NCBI RefSeq assembly: GCF_023716485.1
Contig: NZ_CP092418.1
Span: 2,401,001 to 2,465,000 of the forward strand
DNA: 64,000 nucleotides
Direction: 5' to 3'
DNA from: Microbulbifer variabilis
GTDB taxonomy: Bacteria; Pseudomonadota; Gammaproteobacteria; Pseudomonadales; Cellvibrionaceae
In this document: piece after piece, positions 47,181 through 56,246 of the stretch
How positions within the stretch are numbered: the stretch's first letter is position 1
Layout: every line of letters begins with the position of its first letter
Made by a program: the position numbers and the translations under genes
The notes under the pieces: generated by a model
What the model saw: the letters and a program-made list of their open reading frames with translations, nothing else
What the model was told of the DNA's origin: nothing
The model's database searches: none

Positions 47181-48077
47181 ATGAAAGCAAAACTTATTTT
47201 ACCAATGATTCTATTAAACATGCTTGGCGGAGTAGGGTCTGGCATCATGATCTATATATCTGGTGGCGATCCGGTTTGGGTCGGCGCACTTTTAGCGACC
47301 TTGCCTTTACCATTTTTCTTGATGGTCCTGACAAATGTGTTCAGCATTTCAAGAACGTCAGAAAGATTACCAGTTATTCAAGCCGTTAACTTTATAGGAG
47401 TTGCATTGGTTGCTTATTCAACTTATTCGAACCAGGCTCCAATGTCCTTGTCTCTATACATTCCTATTGCAGCTGCTGCTCTGGGCTTCCTATCCCTTCA
47501 CTGGTATCTCTGGTCATTCTCCGTCTACAACCGTAAAAAGAGCAAAGCCATATCAAAAGGCCAAAAACTGCCTGAAATGAACTTTAATCGATTAGATAAA
47601 TCGGGTGTGTCTTCCACTTCTTTTGACGAATCTAAAACACTAATAGTGTTCTTTAGAGCCAACTGGTGCCCATTCTGTATGAACCAGTTAAAAGAAGTGA
47701 AGAAGTATGCTGAGACACTTAAGCAATATGATGTGAAGGTAAAGTTTATCTCTAACCAAGGCTACGACAACTCAAGGAAGTTAGCCGACAAGCTTGACCT
47801 GCCTGGTCATTTTGAAATTCTTCAAGATGACAACCTAATGGGTGCTAAAGCCTTAGGCATTGAAGATATTGGCGGTTCTCCTGCAGGAATGCCTGGGTAC
47901 CCTAAGGATACCGTTATGGCCACGGTGATAGCACTGGATGAAGGTGGCAAGGTTCTATTCGGAGATGAGACCGACAATTATCGCAGACGCCCAAATCCTA
48001 CGACTTTCCTGCACGTTTTTGCGGGCTCAGTACCACAGCTAGAAAAGGACAAACCAACCTTTAAAAGTATTGCCTAG
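47181..48077 (+). CDS. Membrane-anchored redoxin (AhpC/TSA-type thioredoxin fold)
   Basis: 298 residues. Four N-terminal membrane segments (about 3-25, 32-52, 65-83, 95-115) precede a thioredoxin-fold domain with FFRANWCPFCMNQLKEVKKY, in which CPFC is the redox pair, and a cis-Pro-region GSPAGMPGYPKDTVMATVIAL. Topology suggests a cytoplasm- or periplasm-facing thiol oxidoreductase at the inner membrane. ATG 47181 with CAGGAG upstream is preferred over TTG 47148. Part of it is duplicated at 44669. It converges on a LysR gene across a shared terminator. Confidence 0.83.
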   Translation: MKAKLILPMILLNMLGGVGSGIMIYISGGDPVWVGALLATLPLPFFLMVLTNVFSISRTSERLPVIQAVNFIGVALVAYSTYSNQAPMSLSLYIPIAAAALGFLSLHWYLWSFSVYNRKKSKAISKGQKLPEMNFNRLDKSGVSSTSFDESKTLIVFFRANWCPFCMNQLKEVKKYAETLKQYDVKVKFISNQGYDNSRKLADKLDLPGHFEILQDDNLMGAKALGIEDIGGSPAGMPGYPKDTVMATVIALDEGGKVLFGDETDNYRRRPNPTTFLHVFAGSVPQLEKDKPTFKSIA

Positions 48078-48123
48078 CGAAAGGCCTAAACTCAGCAAGC
48101 TGAAGGTTTTCGTCAGCCAATCT

Positions 48124-48149
48124 CCCCCTTTCTAGAACTAGAGAGGGGG
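48124..48149. terminator. Bidirectional terminator, redoxin and LysR genes
   Basis: A 12-bp arm CCCCCTTTCTAG pairs with CTAGAGAGGGGG with one G-T pair, leaving a very tight loop. It lies between the convergent redoxin and LysR-type genes, 46 bases from each stop codon, and can serve both directions. Confidence 0.65.
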
Positions 48150-48195
48150 TTCCTTCGATGAAATTTTCCTGCGATTTCACCTGACACCATAAATC

Positions 48196-49113
48196 CTAAT
48201 CCAGCACGCTTTGTAGAAAATCGATAAAAACTCTCGTTTTCGCAGGCATCGCTCTACCACTGGGAATCAGTGCACTAACCGGTGGACCGGGTACTACTTT
48301 CTCAGGAAACAACTCAATAACTTCGCCAGTCTGAATAGAAGAACCGAGAGCAGTATCATATACCTGAGCAATACCCATACCAGCGACTACTGCATCTATC
48401 AGTGTTCGTCCATCTCTAAAAATAGCTAGCGGGGAAGGGGAGAATTCAGTAATTGAGTCATCATTTTCTCGAAATGACCAGGCTCTTACTTTTCCTGTAG
48501 GCGCTCTGAAAACAAGAGCATCATGCTCTCTCAGCTCCTCCAAATTATTAGGTTTACCTTTCTGCGAAAGATATTCAGGCGAAGCACACAAGATACGTCT
48601 AGATCCGCATAATGTTTTTGCGATAAAAGAACTATCCTCTAGTTCGCCAATTCTAACAACGACATCCCATTCACCTTTAATAGCGTCCTCCAGGCTATCT
48701 GAAAGAGAGACCTCGACCGTAACCTTGGGATGCAACTGCGTGAACCCCTTTAACGCACTGACAATATTTCGGCCTATGCCTATTGGCAAATTGATACGCA
48801 ATCGTCCGGCAGGCTCATCCTTCCTGGCATGCAGCAAAAGCCTGGCCTCATTGATTGTTTCTAACGCATGTTTTGCGGCATCTAGAAATATTTTGCCTTC
48901 TTCTGTAAGCCTGATACTTCGTGTGGTTCTGTTGAATAGCTTAAGACCCAATTCCTCCTCAAGCTTCTTAACTGCCTTACCAGCGCCTGATTTGGTTGAG
49001 TTCAATGATGCCGCCGCCTTTGTAAAGCTGCCGTGTTCGGCTACGGCAATAAATACGACTATTTCGTTCAAATGGGCTTGCTGAAACACAGATTGTGTCC
49101 CTAATGGATACAA
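48196..49113 (-). CDS. LysR-family transcriptional regulator
   Basis: 305 residues in the longest form. The DNA-binding helix-turn-helix is LNEIVVFIAVAEHGSFTKAAASLN, GAGKAVKKLEEELGLKLFNRTTRSIRLT; a periplasmic-binding-like effector domain follows. The start is unclear: TTG 49113 or GTG 49089, the latter closer to the family's usual beginning. It is divergent from a peroxiredoxin-like gene with 178 bases between, so it probably controls that gene, perhaps in response to peroxide or another thiol stress. No cysteine pair like OxyR is obvious. Confidence 0.88.
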   Translation of the reverse strand: MYPLGTQSVFQQAHLNEIVVFIAVAEHGSFTKAAASLNSTKSGAGKAVKKLEEELGLKLFNRTTRSIRLTEEGKIFLDAAKHALETINEARLLLHARKDEPAGRLRINLPIGIGRNIVSALKGFTQLHPKVTVEVSLSDSLEDAIKGEWDVVVRIGELEDSSFIAKTLCGSRRILCASPEYLSQKGKPNNLEELREHDALVFRAPTGKVRAWSFRENDDSITEFSPSPLAIFRDGRTLIDAVVAGMGIAQVYDTALGSSIQTGEVIELFPEKVVPGPPVSALIPSGRAMPAKTRVFIDFLQSVLD

Positions 49114-49291
49114 TGAGTTTCAAAATAGCATGTTTATAGCGCAAATCAAAGTAACTAATCTTCCCAATAGTGGTTTGGCGTAAGTACCTGCATAGAGACC
49201 AATTGGAGAGTTAAGCACGTCGCCTCTTGGTCCATCGAAGGCTTACCCAAAGCTCGCGCTTCCAAACTTTAAACCATTAGAGGAATAGGTT

Positions 49292-49954
49292 ATGTCTCTT
49301 CAAGACAAACTAGATGCTTTCAAAGAAGTATTTAAGCAACAGGCCCCGGAAGGAGCATTTGAAGCCTTTGCCAGATCATCCAAGGAATTGGCTGCTAGTG
49401 GCCAAGTTGAACGTTCGATTAAAGTAGGGGAGAAAGTCCCTTACTTTACATTGCCAGATTCAGAAGGTAATGACGTTGCCCTGGAAGAACTCCTTGCCAA
49501 AGGACCCGTTATTCTAACGTTCTATCGAGGCGTGTGGTGCCCTTACTGCAATATTGAGCTGCAAGCGTTAGAAGAAGTTGCTGCAGAGATCAAAGCTCGT
49601 GGTGCAACCCTGGTTGCTATTTCCATGCAAAGGCCCGCCGAAAGCCGCAAATCTCAGAGAGATAACAAGCTAAGCTTCCCAATTCTGACTGATCAAAGTG
49701 GAAAGCTTGCTGAAAAGTTTGGTATCCGCTGGACATTACAACCTAATGTAATTGAGTTCCACAAGGTGTTCAAAGTCGAACTCCCGACCATCCATCGTGA
49801 CGGCGCGTGGAACTTACCTATGCCTGCAAGATATGTCATAGATACCGATGGAACAATCGCATATGCGGAGGTGAATCCTGACTATACGCGTCGCCCCGAA
49901 CCCAGCGACTTATTTCCCGTACTTGAAAAGCTGAGTCAGTCTACAACTGCATAG
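49292..49954 (+). CDS. Peroxiredoxin-like protein
   Basis: 220 residues of the AhpC/TSA fold: VGEKVPYFTLPDSEGNDVAL, ILTFYRGVWCPYCNIELQAL with CPYC at the active site, ISMQRPAESRKSQRDNKLSF, and PARYVIDTDGTIAYAEVNPDYTRRPEPSD. It would reduce peroxides or act as a thiol oxidoreductase in the cytoplasm. ATG 49292 with GAGGAA upstream. Divergent LysR gene as likely regulator; an AhpD-like gene follows. Confidence 0.9.
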   Translation: MSLQDKLDAFKEVFKQQAPEGAFEAFARSSKELAASGQVERSIKVGEKVPYFTLPDSEGNDVALEELLAKGPVILTFYRGVWCPYCNIELQALEEVAAEIKARGATLVAISMQRPAESRKSQRDNKLSFPILTDQSGKLAEKFGIRWTLQPNVIEFHKVFKVELPTIHRDGAWNLPMPARYVIDTDGTIAYAEVNPDYTRRPEPSDLFPVLEKLSQSTTA

Positions 49955-49967
49955 TATGTAAACACCT

Positions 49968-50003
49968 CCACCTCTTTAGCGCTGACTAGTGCCAAAGAGG
50001 TGG
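49968..50003 (+). terminator. Hairpin after the peroxiredoxin gene
   Basis: A perfect 10-bp stem, CCACCTCTTT and AAAGAGGTGG, with a 16-base loop, beginning 14 bases after the stop. There is no T run afterwards, so it may be an attenuator or mRNA end rather than a strong terminator. Confidence 0.5.
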
Positions 50004-50050
50004 AAGCACTCAATGTAAATCGATATCGAGCACCGTAAAACCCAGCTTAT

Positions 50051-50629
50051 ATGGTAAGACTCATGGTCAATTTTACACGTTACACAATTGAAACAGCACC
50101 AGAAGCCTCTAAGCCCACTCTAGAAGCCGCTAAAAAGAAAATGGGATTTGTACCCAATCTAATGGCAACCATGGCCGAATCACCTGTAATGGTAGAGAGC
50201 TACCTAACACTTATGGGATTATTTGATAAATCTCGCTTGAGTGAAACGGAGCGAGAGATAATCCTGATGACAAACAGCCGCCTAAACGGTTGCACCTACT
50301 GCATGGCTGCGCATACCGCCGTTTGCAAAATGGCCGGTGTAGATGAAAATGTCATCAAGGCGCTGCGTAGCGGCAAAACACTCGATGATCCTAAACTCGA
50401 AGCGCTCCGAGCATTCAGTGTCATTATCAATGAGAAACGTGGATGGGCCACAGAAGAGGAGGTTGAGGCGTTTCTTGCAGCAGGTTATACGAAAGAGACG
50501 GTTCTAGAGGTGATAGTTGGAACTAGTCTAAAAGTACTCTCGAATTACTCTACCCACAACCTGAATGTCAGTCTCGATGATGCGTTTTTGCCAATGGCTT
50601 GGAGTAAGGATATGGATTCGAATGATTGA
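50051..50629 (+). CDS. Carboxymuconolactone decarboxylase/AhpD-like protein
   Basis: 192 residues of the CMD all-helical family. GCTYCMAAHTAVCKMAGV carries the CxxC and following His that make AhpD-type peroxidase or disulfide reductase activity. The N-terminal KKKMGFVPNLMATMAESPVM is typical. The start may be ATG 50051 or ATG 50063. Placed after the peroxiredoxin gene, it fits a peroxide or thiol defence group rather than aromatic catabolism. Confidence 0.87.
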   Translation: MVRLMVNFTRYTIETAPEASKPTLEAAKKKMGFVPNLMATMAESPVMVESYLTLMGLFDKSRLSETEREIILMTNSRLNGCTYCMAAHTAVCKMAGVDENVIKALRSGKTLDDPKLEALRAFSVIINEKRGWATEEEVEAFLAAGYTKETVLEVIVGTSLKVLSNYSTHNLNVSLDDAFLPMAWSKDMDSND

Positions 50630-50754
50630 GCGTAAAGGCAAATAAAAAACATGTATCCGATTCAAGCGTCTAATCAAGACTGAGCCTTGGGAAGAGGGCG
50701 CCTGTCCAGATCATAAAAGTGACGATAAGAACCCCACTGATTCACCAAAGTAAT

Positions 50755-50781
50755 GAGGCCCATATAGCCACTATGGGCCTC
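50755..50781. terminator. Bidirectional terminator, AhpD-like and crotonase genes
   Basis: A perfect 10-bp stem GAGGCCCATA and TATGGGCCTC with a 7-base loop, between two convergent genes. Confidence 0.7.
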
Positions 50782-50868
50782 TACTACATTGTCCGAGATA
50801 TACTCGTGGTATCTAAGCCCCTAAACAATATATCCTCTTGAATACAGCCTTCTTTTGGCTTATCGCAA

Positions 50869-51762
50869 TCACTCCATTTCGCTACGAACAATGCCGGGTG
50901 TTTTGGCTTGTCCCCGTACTCGGTCAGGATGATCGCGCTCGTTAAAGCGCCTCAAGCCTTCGGATAGTTCTGCTCTGGATTCAGAGTCGCTGAATAATCG
51001 GTTGAAGCACTCAGCCTCAATTCGTAGACCTTCATCAAGATCCTTTCCATAACCACGAATGGCAGCTTCTTTATCAGAGTGAATCGCTGGCTGGGGAAGG
51101 GTAGAGATATACTGTGCTAACTCAACAGCACGATCTAATGCGGCTCCCTTTGGCACCACTTCGTTGGCCAACCCAATGCGATAAGCTTCTTTAGCATTAA
51201 TAACTTTTCCCGTGATGATTAACTCCAGCGCTCGCCCCATACCAACAATACGCGGCAAACGCTGAGTACCACCATCGGCTAAGCCGATATTCCAACGACG
51301 ACAGGTCATTCCAAAGGATGCGTGTTCTTCTACAATCCGCATATCGGCAAAACATGCCCACTCAAAGCCACCCGCATAAGCAATTCCGTTCACAGCCGCA
51401 ATGATAGGCTTATAAATATCGGTCCAGCGGGATGGACCTATAATCCCTGGAGCTTCACCTCGATTATGCAGGGCAATATCAGCGGGCTCTACAGGACATA
51501 AAACAGCCACGTCAGGATCGGGGTGATTGGTGGGTTCGGTTGCAGCAAGGTTGCTTTTCAAATCACCCCCTGCACAAAATGCAGAATCGCCAGCACCGGT
51601 GATTACCGCAACTTTTGCTCCGTCATCGGTACGAAAGCGATCGAATGCATCCACCAGCTCACGGTGAGCACGTGTCCCAATGCAGTTCTTAACCTCTGGA
51701 CGGTTAAAAGTAACGATGGTTACAGGACCATTTTGCTCGTATTTAATATGATGATATTCCAT
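50869..51762 (-). CDS. Enoyl-CoA hydratase/isomerase (crotonase) family protein
   Basis: 297 residues: VTIVTFNRPEVKNCIGTRAHRELVDAF, the oxyanion-hole parts AVITGAGDSAFCAGGDLKSN and NGIAYAGGFEWACFADMRI, and RLPRIVGMGRALELIITGKVINAKEAYRIGLANEVVP. It acts on acyl-CoA thioesters; whether as hydratase, isomerase or other is not clear, since the usual catalytic Glu pair is not plain at the NGIAYAGG end. ATG 51762. It stands alone. Confidence 0.87.
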   Translation of the reverse strand: MEYHHIKYEQNGPVTIVTFNRPEVKNCIGTRAHRELVDAFDRFRTDDGAKVAVITGAGDSAFCAGGDLKSNLAATEPTNHPDPDVAVLCPVEPADIALHNRGEAPGIIGPSRWTDIYKPIIAAVNGIAYAGGFEWACFADMRIVEEHASFGMTCRRWNIGLADGGTQRLPRIVGMGRALELIITGKVINAKEAYRIGLANEVVPKGAALDRAVELAQYISTLPQPAIHSDKEAAIRGYGKDLDEGLRIEAECFNRLFSDSESRAELSEGLRRFNERDHPDRVRGQAKTPGIVRSEME

Positions 51763-51946
51763 ATCATAAGACCTTTATCATGTGGCGTTGAAGTAATATC
51801 TGGAATCTAGCCTTGAGCTGTCAATCTAATTCGGTACTCGTTTAGTGATTTCTAGCATGAAGAAGGAGAAGAGCCCAGAAAGCTGATTTAAGCTGGCGAT
51901 GTAAGGAAGTTACTAAGCTAGAGGGCTTGTTACAACCCCACTATTT

Positions 51947-51988
51947 CCGATATTTGTGAATATCGGATATTTTATAAGTACCCGATAT
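51947..51988. repeat. Three CCGATAT repeats before the integrase gene
   Basis: CCGATAT at 51947-51953, its exact complement ATATCGG at 51960-51966, and CCGATAT again at 51982-51988, 43 bases ahead of the integrase ATG. The first two form a 7-bp inverted repeat with a 6-base loop. They may be a repressor or recombinase binding site. The second integrase copy at 63864 does not have them. Confidence 0.5.
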
Positions 51989-52030
51989 TACGTATAATTT
52001 GCCGCATTCCAACAACAACTCCATATTTCT

Positions 52031-53284
52031 ATGTCTGTTTCCAACCGGCCACCAGCACCAATCATCGACAACCTGAGCAATCTTGAGAATCCATTTCGCT
52101 GCACCAGCTTTTCAGCTAGCCGTTATCTCAGCAAGCAGATTCCTGGTGCTGATACCGATCTGGAGTTCACGCTTAAGTTTCTTTACAGCTACAACGGCAG
52201 CCAGGCAACGTTCAACAGCTACCGCCGTGAACTTGAGCGCTTGCTGCAATGGGCGTGGCGCATTGAAGAAGTTTCAATAATGACTCTGAAGCGCGAACAC
52301 ATTGAGGAGTTTGTGCAGTTTTGCATTGAGCCGCCAATTGCCTGGATCGGAACTAAGAATGTTGCCAGATTCAAAACACAAAATGGCGAGCGCGTTGTGA
52401 ATGCCGATTGGCGGCCATTCGTAGTCAGTGTGTCCAAAGTTGAGTTTCGTGCTGGTAAAACGGCTTCTCCCAAGGAGTTCCGGCCATCCCAGGCAGCGAT
52501 TAAATGCATCTTTACTGCATTGTCGTCCTTCTTCGATTTTCTCTATCAAGAAGGCTTGGTTCCAGCCAATCCTGTGGCACTGATTCGCCAGAAAAGTAAG
52601 TTTGTTCGACGTGAGCAACAAAGCCAGGTTGTACGTCGAATCAGCAACTTGCAGTGGGACTATGTTCTGGAAACTGCTGAGATCATGGCCGAGACATCAC
52701 CTACTGATCACGAGCGAACTTTGTTTATTATGAACGCCCTATTCGCTATGTATTTGCGAATCTCTGAGTTGGTTGCGGATGAAAGATCGGCACCAGTTAT
52801 GGGTGATTTCAAGAAAGATCGCGACGGAAACTGGTGGTTTCACGTTACGGGTAAAGGAAACAAGGGCCGGGCAATCACTGTTTGCGACCAAATGCTGAAG
52901 GCCTTGAAGCGCTACAGAAATTATTTGCAGCTCCCTGCTCTGCCCAGCATCAATGAGCAGACACCTCTGGTGCACAAGTCCCGTGGCAAGGGACCAGTTA
53001 CCAGTACCCGACAGGTGCGCCTGATTGTTCAAAACTGCTTTGATGCTGCCCACCAACGGATGGTTGAAGAAGGCTTAGGGGAAGATGCTGAAGATCTCAA
53101 GGCTGCCACTGTGCACTGGCTCCGCCATACGGGTATTTCTGAAGATGTGAAGTACCGCCCCCGCGAGCATGTGCGCGATGATGCGGGACATGCAAGTATG
53201 GCTACGACCGATCGCTACATTGATTCCGACATGCGGGAACGACATGAAAGTGGACGGAGTAAGCGGGTAAAGGAGGAGCGGTAA
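52031..53284 (+). CDS. Tyrosine recombinase/site-specific integrase
   Basis: 417 residues. An N-terminal SAM-like DNA-binding domain (YNGSQATFNSYRRELERLLQWAW) is followed by the catalytic domain. Active-site residues: Arg in MYLRISELV, Lys in TGKGNKGRAI, His/Arg in HWLRHTGISED, His in DAGHASMATTD and the nucleophile Tyr in TDRYID. It cuts and rejoins DNA at specific sites. A second gene starting at 63864 shares about 90 percent of its first 137 bases, so this is a paired or multi-copy integrase, perhaps with an island between. Confidence 0.92.
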   Translation: MSVSNRPPAPIIDNLSNLENPFRCTSFSASRYLSKQIPGADTDLEFTLKFLYSYNGSQATFNSYRRELERLLQWAWRIEEVSIMTLKREHIEEFVQFCIEPPIAWIGTKNVARFKTQNGERVVNADWRPFVVSVSKVEFRAGKTASPKEFRPSQAAIKCIFTALSSFFDFLYQEGLVPANPVALIRQKSKFVRREQQSQVVRRISNLQWDYVLETAEIMAETSPTDHERTLFIMNALFAMYLRISELVADERSAPVMGDFKKDRDGNWWFHVTGKGNKGRAITVCDQMLKALKRYRNYLQLPALPSINEQTPLVHKSRGKGPVTSTRQVRLIVQNCFDAAHQRMVEEGLGEDAEDLKAATVHWLRHTGISEDVKYRPREHVRDDAGHASMATTDRYIDSDMRERHESGRSKRVKEER

Positions 53285-53506
53285 TACTACCGCCCTGCCC
53301 TATAATGAGGCTCAGGAGTCCTTAGCCGGCCTTACTAGGTTTTCTGGAGTTCCTATTATGGTCTCCTTATCAATTGAGTTACGACCAGTAAACATGGAGT
53401 CAGATGATTTCGGAAGTTGGTAACTCAGGCTCTACCCGCCACTTCCTACCATAAATAATCTTCTGGCAAGGTTGCTGCTGTAGTGGAATATAAATATCGT
53501 AAGTAA

Positions 53507-53728
53507 TCACACCGACTTGAATATATATTCCGGAGCTGTCTTCACAGAAAAATATGGGTAATTTTCATCATAGTGAATATCTAACACCAACTCCTCTACA
53601 GTTTCTCTTGTATGGGAATATCGCAAAAATTGCTGAGGTATGTAACTGAGCTTCTTATTGTTTAAATGAATTTCAGGTGCTCCCTCTATTGCCACCTCTC
53701 CACGTCTTAAGTCTACTGAGTACGACAT
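53507..53728 (-). CDS. Small hypothetical protein
   Basis: 73 residues, no recognised family. ATG 53728 is preceded by TTAAGG at a suitable distance, and the composition (IHLNNKKLSYIPQQFLRYSH, VEELVLDIHYDENYPYF) looks protein-like. No membrane segment or signal peptide. It lies between the integrase and an SRPBCC gene. Confidence 0.45.
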   Translation of the reverse strand: MSYSVDLRRGEVAIEGAPEIHLNNKKLSYIPQQFLRYSHTRETVEELVLDIHYDENYPYFSVKTAPEYIFKSV

Positions 53729-53820
53729 TGAAAAACCTTAAGGGTAGCCAATATGATATATTTGGGGGCTATAGGTACTCAGCCCCCGAGAGATATCATT
53801 ATTGCCTGTTGATATTACTG

Positions 53821-54318
53821 CTAAGCGGCCTTAGCTATGTTAAGCTTTATTTGTTCTTCTTTCCGCGGATGAACTTTTCCGGTTTCTGAAAAGACTTTCA
53901 ACTCCTCAAGCACAACCTTGGCAAGTTTGTTAAACTGCCTCTTCATTAGTACTCCCATAATCTGAGCAAATATGGGGAGCAAAGTTACACCAATTTCAAA
54001 GCTAACTCGTGACTGCCCATTAGCAACCGGTTCAACTTTCCAAGTATTAATCATGGATCTAACAAAGAATGGCATACTAGACAGCTTTACCTCATAGGAA
54101 AAAGTGTGCTGACCACTATCCACATTCACTAATGTTTCACTGGCAATGGCTCCATCAGGCAACTCGCACTTTCGACCATCACCTTTCGGTAAATCTGGAT
54201 TTTCAGTGGATACAACAACGGCACTGGTCCAACTACTAATCTCGCTAAAATTACCTGATAATATTTCCCACACTTTATCAATAGAAGTGTTGATATTAAT
54301 TTGATTGACAATCTTCAT
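53821..54318 (-). CDS. SRPBCC (polyketide cyclase-like) protein
   Basis: 165 residues: VNQININTSIDKVWEILSGNF, SSWTSAVVVS, GRKCELPDGAIASETLV, TWKVEPVANGQSRVSFEIG and a C-terminal amphipathic helix. A START-like ligand-binding fold, reaction unknown. ATG 54318 is chosen because GGGAG lies 7 bases upstream; a GTG two codons earlier is too close to it. Confidence 0.8.
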   Translation of the reverse strand: MKIVNQININTSIDKVWEILSGNFSEISSWTSAVVVSTENPDLPKGDGRKCELPDGAIASETLVNVDSGQHTFSYEVKLSSMPFFVRSMINTWKVEPVANGQSRVSFEIGVTLLPIFAQIMGVLMKRQFNKLAKVVLEELKVFSETGKVHPRKEEQIKLNIAKAA

Positions 54319-54468
54319 TTGCACTCTCCCAATTAAAAATTATGACGTAAAAATATAGTATTCTGTTTTTAAGATATACGAACCCCTAAGCCTTAATTGC
54401 CTATTCATTAAAAATCTGATTTTTAATATGTTTTACTGTTCGATATCTATAGGACTTTACCTATATAT

Positions 54469-55314
54469 TCAAACAGGAGTGGTTGGCCTTGTTACCGGAA
54501 ATTGAATCTCACAAACGCAATCTTCAGGGTCCCCTTGGGATGGTGGCTTTATAAATATTTCTTTTGCAGGCCCTGATATTTGAAAATCACTATTCTCTAT
54601 CCACCTACCTAGCTGAGCATATTTCTCATACCCGTTTTCAAATGCTCCTACCCTGATCGTAGAAATAACACTCTGCTCTGATTGGAGAACCCGCCCTTTA
54701 ACTTCACTTCCTCCAGGTAGCAGTAGAGCTCTTTCGATACTCCTCTTAACTGGAAACCCTACTTCGATATCTACGTTTTCAATACTAAAAGCATTACCGT
54801 GAAGTATGATCGTTAGAGGGCCAAGCTGGTCTTTCCCCGCCACGTCAGGTACATATTCCCTTAGCTCGGTCACCAAGTGGATTGTGTCAAATAGGTTTGG
54901 CATTATCTTTCTAACAGAATAGAAAGGCTGCTCAGCAATGCTTTTTAGAATAATTCCATCGAAATTCAAACTCTCAGGCCTTTCAGCCTCTTTTAGGCGT
55001 GCTTCAATGATCTTTAGGTGATTAATTTGTTCCTGAACAGTTTGTTCTATTTGTGCTTTTCTCAGCAGTAACATACCTTGAATTTCTTGCACCGATACGT
55101 CCTGAAGAACCATGACCTTAATTTGTTCAAGCGAAATTCCCAGCTCTTTCAAGGCGATAATACGGTTTAATTCAGGCAACTGATTAGTGCTGTAGTATCT
55201 ATACCCTGTGGACTCGTCTGTGTGATCAGGCTGAAACAGACCAATTTGATCGTAATACCGTAATTGTGAAACAGCGGTCTGGGCTATTTTTGAAAACTCA
55301 CCGATTCTAAACAT
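54469..55314 (-). CDS. MerR-family regulator with GyrI-like ligand domain
   Basis: 281 residues. Winged HTH: FRIGEFSKIAQTAVSQLRYYDQIGLFQPDHTDESTGYRYYS, then a coiled coil (QIEQTVQEQINHLKIIEARLKEAE) and a C-terminal BmrR/GyrI-like domain (VRKIMPNLFDTIHLVTELREYV, EVGFPVKRSIE). This is the BmrR-type layout that senses bulky hydrophobic or cationic compounds. ATG 55314 is chosen since it starts the domain; the frame is open 18 codons further. The SRPBCC gene downstream may be a target. Confidence 0.87.
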   Translation of the reverse strand: MFRIGEFSKIAQTAVSQLRYYDQIGLFQPDHTDESTGYRYYSTNQLPELNRIIALKELGISLEQIKVMVLQDVSVQEIQGMLLLRKAQIEQTVQEQINHLKIIEARLKEAERPESLNFDGIILKSIAEQPFYSVRKIMPNLFDTIHLVTELREYVPDVAGKDQLGPLTIILHGNAFSIENVDIEVGFPVKRSIERALLLPGGSEVKGRVLQSEQSVISTIRVGAFENGYEKYAQLGRWIENSDFQISGPAKEIFIKPPSQGDPEDCVCEIQFPVTRPTTPV

Positions 55315-55484
55315 AGTTCCACCTATCTGTTCACCCTTCTGCGCGTGAGTTGAAGTATGGACTCTCAAGCCACTTGAGAGTCAACAGATAGATACAAGAA
55401 AGATCTCCTTGAGAGACAAAAAGTTATAACCGAAGAGTTAGATATAACTTTTAGAGCTTGAAAGGCAGAAGGCCCTCGTGAATT

Positions 55485-55646
55485 AAGGCCCGCGAACTAT
55501 TAGAAACGGGCACATTGCAAGTCGAACGGATCGCTTGGCAAGTGGGGTATGAGGATGTCAGCGCATTCCGGAAAATGTTTCACAAACAGACCGGTCTTTC
55601 TCCTCGGGAGTATCGACAGAGATTCTCAGGTGGCTCTAAAATGTAA
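55485..55646 (+). pseudogene. 3' fragment of an AraC-family regulator gene
   Basis: The frame reads [40 protein letters not shown] and [10 protein letters not shown] before TAA at 55644. This is the second helix-turn-helix of an AraC/GlxA-type activator, ending correctly. An in-frame TGA at 55479 closes the upstream side and no matching N-terminal part is found. Only about 53 codons remain, so the gene is dead. Confidence 0.75.
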
Positions 55647-56246
55647 TTCCCCGAAAAGGCGGACTAATTGGTAAAGCACCCAATTTCACTAAAGAGATTG
55701 ATCGAAGAGATTCCTGTTAAGCCCAGTAGCTTGATAGGCAGCGGAACGCCTCTATTTAGGATGCGTAGATCAATATAAAAGTTAAACAGATATAACAATA
55801 AGATTAAAAGCTTCCTAAAACCTAAAAGCTCTAACTAAAAAGTTGACCACATTCAGATAGTTAAGGGGTCATTTATCGTTCGAGTAAATATTACACCACC
55901 AACCGGCTAGCAGAAATACGAATCATTTCTCTTTGGAGATGCGGATAAGTATCCCCTCAACTCTACACTTCCTCGCCATCTCAGAAATTGCCCTGCAATT
56001 TTCAAAGGTAAATAGCAAGACTTCAATCTCGTCAAATACAGTGCCCGCAATGTGTAGGTCAAGTTCTGAGTAATATTTGAAAAAATATTTTGTGAACAAT
56101 TCTGGATATTCCAAAAATCAACAAATTTTTTGTTAAATCATGGTATCAGCTGAACGAGCTCCCCTATATAGTTAGTGGTACCGCCTAACTTTGATTAAAA
56201 ATAGGTTAGTTTTCATTCTTTTTTGAGATTTGGGAGAGATACCAAA
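55647..56246. other. AT-rich intergenic stretch
   Basis: About 600 bases between the AraC relic and the peroxidase gene. A minus-strand frame of 63 codons at 55923-56114 starts only with TTG and has no ribosome site; I do not call it. Nothing else is recognised. Confidence 0.35.

Noticed and set aside
55923..56114. 63-codon minus-strand open frame
   Set aside because: TTG-only start, no ribosome site and no known motif.
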